Of a stretch of DNA of 64,000 nt, positions 28,782 through 40,200 are shown in pieces. The position numbers and the translations under genes were made by a program. Position 1 is the stretch's first letter, and every line of letters begins with the position of its first letter. The DNA is from Trichostrongylus colubriformis (Eukaryota > Nematoda > Chromadorea > Rhabditida > Trichostrongylidae), in the NCBI GenBank assembly GCA_963978905.1, contig OZ022260.1, forward strand, positions 48,071,551 to 48,135,550. Direction: 5' to 3'. Under the pieces are notes generated by a model. It was not told where the DNA came from. It ran no database searches and saw only the letters and a list, made by a program, of their open reading frames with translations.

Positions 28782-29244
28782 TGTCATGATGAGATCAATA
28801 GCGGGTGAGAGTAACAGTAGCGCGTTTGAATATGTCCTGACTGGTCAAATCAATAGTTGGCGGGCAAGCACTATTTAAACGTAGCCGCGCATTCTGAGTC
28901 AGTTCTGTTTTAAGTCTTCAGTCGCCGGACGTCGAGTGGGGAGTCAAAGGCTGCGGTAGCCTCTCTCATCAACGATCTCCACGGGTTTTCCCCCTATTTC
29001 TGTTGCTTCTACTCATTGTCTTCGCGTCGATCCCCTCCTTCTGTAAGTTTGCTATTGCCTGGTTGTGATTCGGTGACCTCGTCACCGAATATTTGTTGTG
29101 TCTTATCGCTATTATTGTGTGTGCCTCGTTTATATTGTTATTTTGGTATCGTATTCTGAGTGGTCTCGTTGATTTTCGCTGATTGCTCGAAACCAAACAT
29201 ATATCACGTGCATCCATATAACTGGTGGGCCGAGCCAAATAACT
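28782..29244 (+). repeat. Left LTR of compact element
   Basis: Begins TGTCATGATG. It includes GGTGACCTCGTCACCGAATA (a small palindrome) and TTATTGTGTGTGCCTCGTTT, both repeated in the right copy. It ends just before TGGGGGCCGAGAC. Confidence 0.8.
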
Positions 29245-29257
29245 TGGGGGCCGAGAC
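29245..29257 (+). promoter_or_regulatory. Candidate primer binding site
   Basis: TGGGGGCCGAGAC immediately inside the left LTR; TGG fits a tRNA CCA end. A similar TGGTGGGCCGAGCC lies within the LTR end itself, suggesting that an earlier primer site was absorbed into the LTR. Confidence 0.55.
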
Positions 29258-29281
29258 AAAAGAAGAAGAGTGAAGAGAGTT

Positions 29282-30516
29282 ATGAGAGTGTCCGTTATTA
29301 CTCCGATTTCGTCGAATTTCAGGAAAGAGCTCCAATTCGATGTACCGGATGACACCCACATACTTCATGCTCAGTTTCGGTGCCGTGGTCACAACTTCGC
29401 GGCATATAACGGAGGGCCGAGTTTCCCGTTGGCGGATTGTTGCGGGTCGAAAACGTTGACGGCGGGTGATCTGATTTCTAGTTTGCCAGATCCCGCTAAT
29501 GCCTTGCCTGTAGAGTGTTCGATTGGAGCGGCACGTGTTTTCGCGATATGGACCCAGCCGGACTCTGTAGCACTGAAGGCGCAGCGCACCATGAATTTGG
29601 ATGATAAATTTGTAGACCCTTATTCGCTCGGTTTCGCGTACGCTGTCTTCATGAACAAGTGTGCTCATGTCAGCAACATGGCACGAGCCACTGAGCCGGC
29701 GACCGTCATGGATCGTTGTCGAGAGAATGTCCGGAAATACCGAAGCGGATTTCTGAACTTAGTTGTTGACCGCGAGGAAAGTCGACTTGAAAGAGTTTTC
29801 TCTGAGTTCGATGATGGATCGAATTCACAATCGCATTCCTCTAACTGTTTCGTTGGTGTTGAGGAGAATGGCGTGGATGACGGGCAGAAGTCGCACTCGC
29901 GTTTTCTATTCTGTGGATTTTTCGATGATCAAAACTGAGATGGACCAGTTGTTCGCGAATGATCTAGGAGCGGTAGTGCTGGTTTTACCGCCAGAGCAGC
30001 CACGTAAGATGACTGCATGGCTAGCCGTGATGTCCGCCATCCATCTTTGGGTTTCTTGTGGAACGCACGTGTACCTTGTGAACGGACCCCGCACGGTAAA
30101 TGTAGTGAGCTGGGAGCACGTTACTATAAAGATGCGTAGTCTTCTGAGCTATGTCTCCACTCACCCGGAGCACGCTCAGCTGATAGTGGACGTCATGCAG
30201 CAGATCATTGGCATTATGGAGACTCAGGCCGCCTGGGCAGTGGTAGGAGTGCTGGAGAACGCTAATAAGTGGATGCCGGTAGAAGCTATTCGGTATTTTA
30301 CAGTTTCCTGCGTAAACGCAGGAGCTTATGCTGGGCCTTGAAGAGCTCAAGCTAATGCCGTTTCGGGCACATAAACGGAAGGAGCGTGAAAACCCAGCTC
30401 CACCACGGGGCCCAGGGAATCGCAAGCACAGGAAACGGGCAGCGTGTAGGCCAAAGGATAAGATGAGGGCTGCTACCGCAGCAATGCAGGGAATGTATGT
30501 CGTCATAGTGGGGTGA
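29282..30516 (+). pseudogene. Gag-like reading frames of the compact LTR element (three frames)
   Basis: The ATG at 29282 opens 218 codons to 29938 (start MRVSVITPISSNFRKELQFD). A second frame is open to 30341 (FYSVDFSMIKTEMDQLFAND, then VVLVLPPEQPRKMTAWLAVM). A third, 30328-30516, is strongly basic (RAHKRKERENPAPPRGPGNR). Each step is a +1 shift. One intact protein of about 400 residues with a helical body and a basic nucleic-acid-binding tail would fit a capsid. No zinc knuckle or known motif is visible, and I do not recognise the family. The frames could reflect decay, missed introns or programmed shifts. Confidence 0.55.
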
Positions 30517-30576
30517 CGAGGTGTTGAGTGTTATCATGTTATGGAGTGGAACCATAAGCTTCTGATACCCCCGGCA

Positions 30577-31032
30577 TGTCATGATGAGATCAACAGCGGA
30601 TGTGAGTAACAGTAGCGTGTTCAAACATGTCTTGACTGGTCAAATCAATAGTTGGCGGGACAAGACCTATTCAAACGTAGCCGCGTATTCTGAGTCAGTT
30701 CTGTTTTGAGTCTTCAGTCGCCGAGGTCGAGTGGGAGATCAAAGGCTGCGGTAGCCTGTTTTCCCCCTGTTTCTGATGCTTCTACTCATTGTCGTCGCGT
30801 CGATCCCCTCCTTCTGTGAGTTTGCTATTGCCTGGTTGTGATTCGGTGACCTCGTCACCGGATATTTGTTGTATCTCATCGCTATTATTGTGTGTGCCTC
30901 GTTTATATTGTTGTTTTGGTATCGTGTTCTAAATAAAATTATTCTGAGTGGTCTCGTTGATTTTCGCTGATCGGTCGGAACCAAACATATCTCACATACA
31001 TCCAAATAACTTGGGGGCCGAGCCAAATAACT
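30577..31032 (+). repeat. Right LTR of compact element
   Basis: Aligned by eye to the left LTR with scattered substitutions and small indels, so insertion is not very recent. It carries an AAATAAAATT block (about 30931) absent from the left copy. Followed by ACAG. Confidence 0.8.
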
Positions 31033-31215
31033 ACAGCGTATCGCTTTCCGTGCTGCAAAATTATGTCCTACGATAAACACCCACTATTCGTGTCTGGGTG
31101 CTTTATCACCCTACCTTTCCACCTGGTTCTGGCCCTTTTATCCCCATCAACTTTGCTACTGTTGAAGCTACCCATGCTAGAATGAAACCTCATCTTTCAG
31201 TTCACGGTTACGAAC

Positions 31216-34200
31216 CTATACTCTTCGTCGACCATGCCACCTTGGATATAACACGAGCAATATAACTGCAGAAACAATGCAAACCTTTTGACTGGCATCC
31301 TCCAACTCAACAATATTTATGAGAGTCGCTTTGTATTGTCTCAGCTTCTCCTCGATCAGCGTCTGAACACAAATCGCCTGCCTCGAAACATCGTTGAGCT
31401 GCTCCTGAATCCGAAAATAAGTGAACAGTTCACGAATATAGTTTGTATCAGACAGTGTAGTAGTACCTGAGCGTGCACATTGTCCTGCCTCCTCAATATA
31501 CATGGACCAAAGATAAGGGCAAGATTTGAAGGTCCCATTTTATTCACCGCTTCCTGGAATTTACACTAAAGCACTGCTTACTGTATTACTGCTGTTCAAT
31601 CTGTTTTGTGGAAAATCTCGCACTTGATGAGCCACCCTTGCTAAGTGGAACATTAACCGATCGAGCAAGCCTCGGTTCGTTTTTGGCAGCAGATCAATCA
31701 TCACGGCCAAGCATCTTCCGCGCTCCATTCCATCGTCAACCTCTGCAACGATATTCGACATAGATTTCATACGGAGAAGGGTTTTCGGGATTTTGGAACG
31801 TGAAGGAAGCTGGGATTTTTTGTTGGCATGAAGTATTGGCTATAGATCTTGTGGCTTGAACTCGTCTCGCCCGTCTCGTCATTGTAAGTACCATTCTTCA
31901 AACCTCTTTCCACCTTCTCAAAAAATCGTCACACAAGTCACTTGGCATATTCCTCCTCAAAAAATTAATTTTTTTTTGCAACCCATATATTTATGTTGCA
32001 TTTGCTCGCCATGAGGCATACGCAAAGTTTAATGCGAAGCAAACCCGCTGCAGCCACAACAGCCTTCGACTATCATCCAAAGGGTACAAGTGTGCATACC
32101 CCAAATGTCTACCGGATGCGAACTGGAACCTTTTCCGGGTGGATTAGGGTACACCGAAGGTCAAGAATTCCCCGATCAGGGGAGTGGGGAGGGGGGAGGG
32201 GGGTTATTAGACTGGATAGGAGGATGGTGGGGGTCGTACCTTCAGAGGTCAGCGATAAGCACTAAAATCAAATTTTCAATAGGCAGATAAAAAGCACAGG
32301 GATTTTCACCGCAAATCCAGAAAAGGGGTGTGACAAAATGTAAAATAAATATATAAATATCTCTTGCTTCGAGAAAGGATATGTAGCAATAAGATACATT
32401 GCAACTATGCAATCCGGTAACAGTTACTAGTTTTGTAGATGTCAAAAAGGAGGTCATACTTGGTCGCCTTAGCGGGGCTGGAGTCGTACTGAGGCAGCTA
32501 TTTTCTTCGATACCTGGGAATGCTGTGGGATGGATATAACCTTCCGCAGACATAGACCACCTACTTTCCGTTACAGCGTTCTGAGCTGTTGAACGCCTTT
32601 TTCTGAATGCAACCTTCAGCTGACGACTCTTCTCAAAGCAGAACCATTACCTTCGCTTGCTTACAGATTCCATAAGTGAACTATGAATGAAGAAGCGCTG
32701 TCATCGTCTTCTCATGAGTGCAAAATTTCATTATTGGCAGCGTGAAAAAACTGTCGGGTCACTAAACATTGCCTTAAGTCGAGCTCTGTACCTTACTGGG
32801 GCAGTACATTCTTGAATGATTGTCCAGTTTGCAGATTCATGGGTTCCACCCGCTCGAATAATTACTAACCACGCCCACTTGAGCCTATTGGTACGCTGAC
32901 CTGAAAAGGCGTGGTCCGCATCACTTCGAGCGGATGTAGCGCGGTTGTGGCGCACCGCGGTAGCAAAAAGAGGGCTCAAACTGCATGTGTAGGTACCCAA
33001 GTTGAATCCAAGCCCTGAGAGGGGCTAGCTTGACTAATCTGATTATCGCAAGATGGTGTCTTTAACGAGTACCGCACACACGTGTTCCAACCAATTAGCG
33101 GTGTTTGAAAATTTCCGATATCACTCATGACTCAGCACGATGCGTGCCTTCGGATCCTTACAGGACGCGTACAATGTTGGACCACAGAACAGAACAGGCT
33201 CGATACCCGCTATTCCAGGCCACTAGCGATATCCGGTTTATACTTACCGGAAACGTTGAGGAAGTTCTCGTAAAGGTCGAATGTGATCAGCGGTTCAGGC
33301 ATTTCTCTAAGAAAGGCCTTCACTAGCGTCGTTAGCACATGAACTTGTACGTCCTCCAGAGACACAGAGTCGAAGTCTGAAATGTCGGTATTTTACCGTA
33401 GAAAGAGCAGCCGACAGTATACTGCCTCGCAACTAGCTCACCCGCTGCGGTTTCGATAATCCGTCGTATACTTCGCACTTGTGCTAGCGATCCACTTTTT
33501 CTAAAAGCAAACTGATGTACCTCGAAGAATTCTGAAGTCGCTTAAAGTGCTCTAGCGAACCTATATACACCTTCGACGAATAGAGCTCTCGTCTCGACAT
33601 TCATGAAAAGGCGATCGACGAGCGGTGGGATAATGTGGTCTTCGTCTACCAGTGTAGCCAACACTGCTCCGAAAAATCGCCCTCCAGACTGAAAAGATAT
33701 ACACTGATACCAGAATTTCACATGCTGAGATGTCACAAACTAACCCCGCTGCTGAGACTTGGCGCAATCATCATCGAGCATGTTTGCGTGATCTTCGCAT
33801 GGCACTTCTTGTGGCACGAAATACGACAGGCCATGCAGATGAAGATCTTTTCGGCATGCCACATGAACTGATTGCACACCTCACAGTAGGTGGGCACATG
33901 TACCAGGTCCGCTTTGAAGCGATGTCCAGCGTGCACCTGAAAACAGTACGGCCACGGTTCCACAATGATCGACTTTCTGTCTAAAGGAACTGAAAGCATC
34001 TACTTGACGGCAAACCGGAAATGAAAACAAACAGTGCAAATCCATTCTCCTCCAGCATAAGACCATGTCACGTTATCTTACATGAAGGCAGCAGCACGAT
34101 AAAAAGGTTTATCTCTCAGGAATTTTCTTGGTCATGACCCGGTGACCCGGGATGGGTATCGATTGATCGAATTTGCGTTTCCCAACGTCGCACTCGCGGC

Positions 34201-37200
34201 GCCGTCCATACGACTTGCTGCAGTCGGCTGGAATTCCGCTCAGTATGCAGTGGGCTGGTATAACGTGGGAAACCTTCAAAGATTGCAGGTTGGATGCTTC
34301 GAAAACTTTTATGTTGTGGTTGCTACTGTTCCAACGGATAAAACTACAAACAACTAGTACTTCGCAGCACCGCTCGCCGCGTGCGGAGGCGCAAAAATTC
34401 AACCAATCGACCCCACTCGCTGAGCCGAGCTCTGTCTACTTCTGAACTGACTAGGAAAGGGCTTCAGCTTCCCATGGAACTTCGAAATGAGAGCAGGGGA
34501 TCGATAGAGCTCCGAATACTGATTATAACTGTGAAAACCAAAATTGCTAAATGGCATTTCAGCATAGCCGTTGCTAAGCCAACATCGACCACCGTGGCTT
34601 ACTGATAGTGTCCAACTCAATCCTGCAGATCTGGAACACTATCAGTAAGCCACAGTGGTTAATGCTGGCTAAGCAACGGCCATGCTCATGGCAAAGTGCC
34701 TCGCCAATTAGGTGTCACAGACAAACTTTGACCCCTCGTAACTCGCTTCAGAATGGCATTTAGCAATTTCGGTTTCCACAGTCATAATGAGTATTCGGAG
34801 CTCTATCGATCCCCCGGCTCTCATTTCAAAGTTCCATGAGAAGTTGAAACCATTTCCTAGTGAGAAGCTTCCAAGGTTAAAATACACAGTTTTATTTACA
34901 TCCTTGCTGTCTATGGTAATAAGATCATCCCATTTTCTCGAGCACAAATAGCAAAACGCTTAGTGTCAGGTCATCCCGTATAAATGTGCACAAACATCTA
35001 CGAGGCTGCAGGGAAAAGTTTGCGGGCTCGAAGCCTCCGTTTTGGTTTCGATTTGAATTTGGTAGATTCAGCTGTTGCTTGTCCAGTTTGGCCGACATGG
35101 CTACAAATGAAAGGTTAAGAAACTCAAAAGATTTCTCAGTGGCAGATGTCAACGAGGAATTATCAAATATGACATCACATTGCAAGGCCCATCCGCCCAA
35201 ATTCGAAGTGAGTTAGCGAACATTCAGGTGATGGGGGCTCGCCGAGTTTACAGTCTAATAATGGGCGCAGAAGTAGAAGGAGTGAAGAAAAGGCACAAGT
35301 GATGGTCTGGGTTACACTTATGATCTCAATCCTGCGCCTGAACGGATGGATGAAATCTAACCCTAACTGATGGGGCGCAAATTTTAGACTAGAGCCGTAC
35401 CTTCCCGCGAAAGCGACGTTGCTATAGACTTGTGACAAAATTACCGAGCAAAACAATTTTTGAAGGGACCTCAAACAGACTGCACCAACTTTAACGTTAT
35501 CGTGGCTGCTGTCTTTGTATCATCAAATAAACACAACAGAAGCAGCACTGTCAAGCTTCATGCCGAAACATTATTAAGTCTTCTTCTTCCTCCATCTGCT
35601 TGGCGTGTCACTCAACTGATCAGTATTATGAGTTTATGAACACACTTATTCAATTGATACTACTTTGGAACCGCTGCTAGTAACCAAACTCAAGTCAATT
35701 TCGACTTCTGAAAATTTGAGCCGTGAGGTGACGGCGATTTGCACTGTTTAGTTCAGTTGTACACGCAAAGTCGGAGAATGTGAAAAGAAATCAGGATTGG
35801 GGAAGGTACGATCCAGGATGTGAAGTAGCATGCTGTTAGAAAAGTGTACTGTGGAGGTGTTAGCAGTTTCTGCGAATGTCTCACCACGGTCACATCCGAA
35901 CGTCGACGTTTCTTACGGACGCTCTAGAAATTCATAGATGCATACTACATCCGAAGCAATAGCAAATTAGCTCAGCCAAGTTATCGATCGTGATAAAGCA
36001 ACAATTGATGACTTTTTGGCCAAAAAAAAAAACAACTAGACCGTACCTTGATGATACCGGATTTCTGCTTCGAGCCCTTTTTCTTTTGATTTTGCATGAA
36101 CTCATTCAGAAAACCTCTAAAAGCAATCTCGTTTAGTGCCGCCCACTTCTACCGCATATGCTGAGCAACTGCTCAAAAACAATGCGTACCTGAAAGCATT
36201 TACTCCCAAAGTCGTTGGGAAAGACACCTTTTCTTCCATGCATACTTTTGTGAGCACTCCCTCGAACGTTGTTATCAAATCGCGATATTTCAGCACGGCC
36301 CGCTCTTCCTTAAAATGAGTTTTGCAAAGGCACACCTGATGATGAATTGTGAGCGTGACAGTTCTGAAAGGAGCCCTGATCCAGTTTCGGGTAATGATTA
36401 ACCAACTCAAGCCTCAATGAAACTCCAACATGAGCCATCCAAATAAAAGATGCGGGTCGAAGATGACTGTGTAGTGAAATTTCCATTGAAAATTAACGCC
36501 CAGGACTTTATAAGAGCCGTCTTCTTCAACAGCTGCCACCTATTCTGACAAGGCGCGTCTTTCGCTAACAGAGCCCTCCTTGCGCAGACAACGTTAGGAA
36601 CAGGTTGTTATTTCTAGGGGTTTTGACAGCTTGATTTCGTTTTTTTCACTTTATACTTCTTAGCACCCGAACGTTCGCTTTCAATAATTTTATGAAATTC
36701 TGCCCTAATCACCTTGCCACTGCCTTTATCGACCCTACCTCGTTTGCCTTGCTAACGTCAGATTAGAATTTCTGCTTTACTTTATCCCATCACAGTGGCG
36801 CGCAAGCTTGTTGCAACTGCACTGGAAAATGCTCTCTCCAATGTCGGATGGGTCGGAGTGGGTGGGCGTGGTCGGAGTACGTTCGAGCCCATTGTCACAA
36901 AAAGGGCGCAACCTGCAGCGCAACTCGTTTCACAATATGGGATGTGTAGTGAAACTCGCATTGAAATGCGCTGCTTGTCCGCTGCCGGCCGATTGAGTCT
37001 CTTGTCCGTCTGCAATCTACCTCCGCAGAGGAGCGCGAGAGAAATGGTTGATTTTCGGTCTCCCATTTCTCGGTTTTTGCGCCGTTTTATTTCGTTTTTT
37101 CTCTACTCACGCTGCTGAGCACCCCTACTTTCTAATTCCCTGATCTCCCAAATTTATCCCCTCCGGTGTCTTTAAATCAAGTGGGCGGTGCCAAGCTAAT

Positions 37201-40200
37201 GTAGAAAACTTACGTTGAGCACAGCTTCATAGCCGATGAGCTCCATATGGAACTCTCTGAGCGATTTTTTGAAGAGAGCATCAACGACTGTGTCCCTTTT
37301 GTTCTTCTTCTGGTCCAGGTTTGATTGCTTCTTGAATATGAACACGCTGAACTGGCGCAAATCTTCCGTCGATTCGACGATCATGTTACCCGGATCGGTC
37401 TGAAAGATTTCTTATCTCATTCGTGTACAATCCATAGACTGGCTAGATTCGATATGAATTGCTTTCAAGATTCTAGCACAGCAGCACTCATTTGAACATG
37501 ACATTGGATCCGCTTTTAAGAGAATAACTCAGGAAATTTGTGACATCCAAAATCTGCTTCTTTTTACATCCTTCCTATTCGTGCAAGCAAGGATGACACA
37601 TAGCACAAGAGAACGCTGTCATATGTATACCAATCATGGTCTGGTACCGTTGAGTTCCGCTCAATAAAATGAAATCAGGTTGAAAACGAATCTAAATAGA
37701 CGTCTAAATGCATAAAAGTAAGCGTAAGAAGGGTCGAGGTTTTTTCCGCAGTTACACGCTATTCTCACCGAGTCTAGTCATCTCATGCGCCAGTGTCGCG
37801 CGCCGCACGGCGTGACGCGAAATCCTGACATATGAGTGCAGATTAGCTGGTTGTCTATTTACCTGTTGTTTTGTTTTATTGAGATTAAAGGATCGAGAAT
37901 AGCTGGACGTTTCACTAGCCGTCGACGGTCGTGGTTTGCTTCTGAAACAGAACAACTCACCAAAGTATAAGCGTCATCATTCTGAAACTGAAAAAAAATC
38001 ACTCACACGATATCCCAGGCTCGTCGTGGTGAGCCGAACCTGGTCGGTGATCTCACAGGCGACGAAAGATGGCAGGGAAGTGATTTAGCGAAAGAAGAAC
38101 ACTCCTTGTGGAAGCAGAGCTTACAGTCTGGATCAGTTTCTCAAATTGCAATATAGAACTGGTCTAACTGAGAAACTTACGAGTGCATTTGTAGACCTGA
38201 GTGATGAAACCACTCATATGTCGGTTGCAAACCGCACAGGGCTCTTGTCTGTGTAGACGTGAGACTTTGAGGTGATGCTCGGATGTCACCGAAGGGAGAG
38301 TTAACTCGTTACTGAAAATTTCTCATAAAAGCACTGCCAGGAAAGAGAATTGGAGAGACACATACTCATCTCTTCATCTGGACAAAAACTGTTCCAGGTG
38401 ATGGGTAATATGTAGCAGAATACATCCTTCCAAGTCCCTCTGCTATTCTAGACCGCTCTGACGAGTTTGCTTCTCCCAAAACTCAGATAAGGCTATCACG
38501 CGGCTGCATTTGCAGGATGACATAATTAATGGCCGATTCAGCCCGGAAGAGTTAGATGACAGTTTCGTCATCTAATATATGGACCGAAATCGCAAAAGCA
38601 GCAAACCTGCCAAAGTACGGTAACTAAGTTAACTGCTCTTATCTCTTATATCCGGTATTGTATTAGATCATAAAAACTCGCATCCCCCTTCGTGATGGCA
38701 TATATTGTGAAAATTCCGCTAATTGAGAGGTTAGACCCACTACGTCTAAGCAGTGTAGGTGGCCCGTACAAATAGAAGTTGATAGTTTCTGAGCCTTATC
38801 CTACTGCCACTTCTCGAATTTACACTGCACACTCATCTCACACTATGTTCCTTCAGATGCTTCACTGAGTCATTGGATCTGTTGAGTGTAATGGTGTCAT
38901 TCGACGTGACTTCATTGCATACAAGTCCAAGGATAGTACAATGCAAGCAGACTTGGAATTCCCCACTGAACATCATGCCAGTCTAAACTTACAGGGGCTC
39001 ACTATTGCGTAGATCATGGTGCTACTCGATGAGTGTCTCAAATATAACACATGCAGGTATTTTGGAGAACATTTTGATCAAATGAGTAGACGACACCGCT
39101 TGCGCCCGCTCTGGCGTTCTCATGTGAGTCGAAAGTTGAAAAACCAGTAATTGATGAAAGTCATTTCTCTGCTTTGGGACACAATGAGTGTTCATAGTAT
39201 GCTCCATCCAGTGCAAGATGAACAGATGCTTTGCACTATTAAGCAGCCAGCTTTAACATATCAGTCACAACTAAGAAGTCGATGGAGTATCGGCTCGCCT
39301 TCCCCAATTCCCAAGCACAGTTCCTGGAGAAAATTCAAGGAACTAAGCGGTATCAAAAGCCCAGCAGCAAGAACATCGTCGTTCATCGCAGTTTGGCGGT
39401 ATCAAAGAGGCTAGTATCAAAAATATGTTCAAGACTGCGAGCGCAGTTTCATCCGATGACGACACCGACCTGAGTCAAGTACCTTGGCCCACCATCACGC
39501 AGGAAATTGCTATTTGCAGCGTGGAGCACCGGCGTTGGCATAGACGACAAGCTAGAACGAAGGATGGACAAGAGTAAGAACGGATAAAAATATCCTTTTG
39601 CGTCCCCTTCATTTCGGATAAGATAAGCGCAGCGTGCGGGAAGCGGATCTCTAGGAAATATAAGAATGGTTGAGTCTTATGGAAAGCCAAAGAGACGTTT
39701 GGTGCGAAACCGTCTCCACGACCGTCTGTGCCAAACCTCTTTCTGCGTAGTTATCGTTCATGGGAAGGGAGGCAATTGCACGGTTTCAGAAGTCGTGTAT
39801 TTGAACACTTGCAAACTATGCGCTAAGAAATTTTGTCGCAGCACTCCAGCAGATGAGCAGCCCTCGAGTGATAGCGACACTTGACGGTCCCGTGACGAAA
39901 CCCTGCTCCCCCTAAGTATTCGATTCTACCGAACGCGCGGGAAACCAGAGAAATCATGGGATGTGGTGGTTGGTGAGGGCTCACATGGGTTCCTACCTGT
40001 AGTTGAGGCGTTCCTACATCGTCGCCTGGCCATCGTCTCGGATCATCTGTACTAAGGCTTAATGTATTAGGTTGATTCATAATAAATCGGACAAATTGAC
40101 CAATTTTAATCATTGTCGTACAACTTTTTTACGACAACAAGGATTCACTTGAAATATACCCCATCTTTATCGATGACCTTCTGCCACGGTATAGGCAGAT

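Larger units (their letters stand above)
28782..31032 (+). mobile_element. Compact LTR element with only Gag-like ORFs (2251 bp)
   Basis: Two direct repeats (28782-29244, 463 bp; 30577-31032, 456 bp) of high similarity flank 1332 bp of internal DNA. ACAG precedes the left repeat (28778-28781) and follows the right one (31033-31036), a 4-bp target duplication. Each LTR starts TGTCATGATGAGATCAA and ends AAATAACT. A primer-site-like TGGGGGCCGAGAC follows the left LTR. No clear polypurine tract precedes the right LTR. There is no protease, RT or integrase, so it must depend on another element for mobility. Confidence 0.8.
31216..33688 (-). other. RhoGAP domain and C-terminus (residues about 1518-1754)
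   Basis: Exons 40-45. The Arg finger lies in EGVYRKSGS (Arg1561, split by an intron). The supporting motifs [23 protein letters not shown] and [14 protein letters not shown] are all present, so Rho-GTPase activation should be intact. A coiled-coil-like tail ([20 protein letters not shown]) follows. The stop at 31216 follows a hydrophobic run that may be intron read-through. Confidence 0.88.

Noticed and set aside
28782..31032. Segmental duplication instead of LTRs
   Set aside because: The repeats start TG, are flanked by a 4-bp ACAG duplication and have a TGG primer-like site just inside, which fits LTRs better.
31231..31265. Extra final myosin exon after a 19-nt intron
   Set aside because: 19 nt is too short for splicing, so the read-through end at 31216 is listed, with its uncertainty noted.
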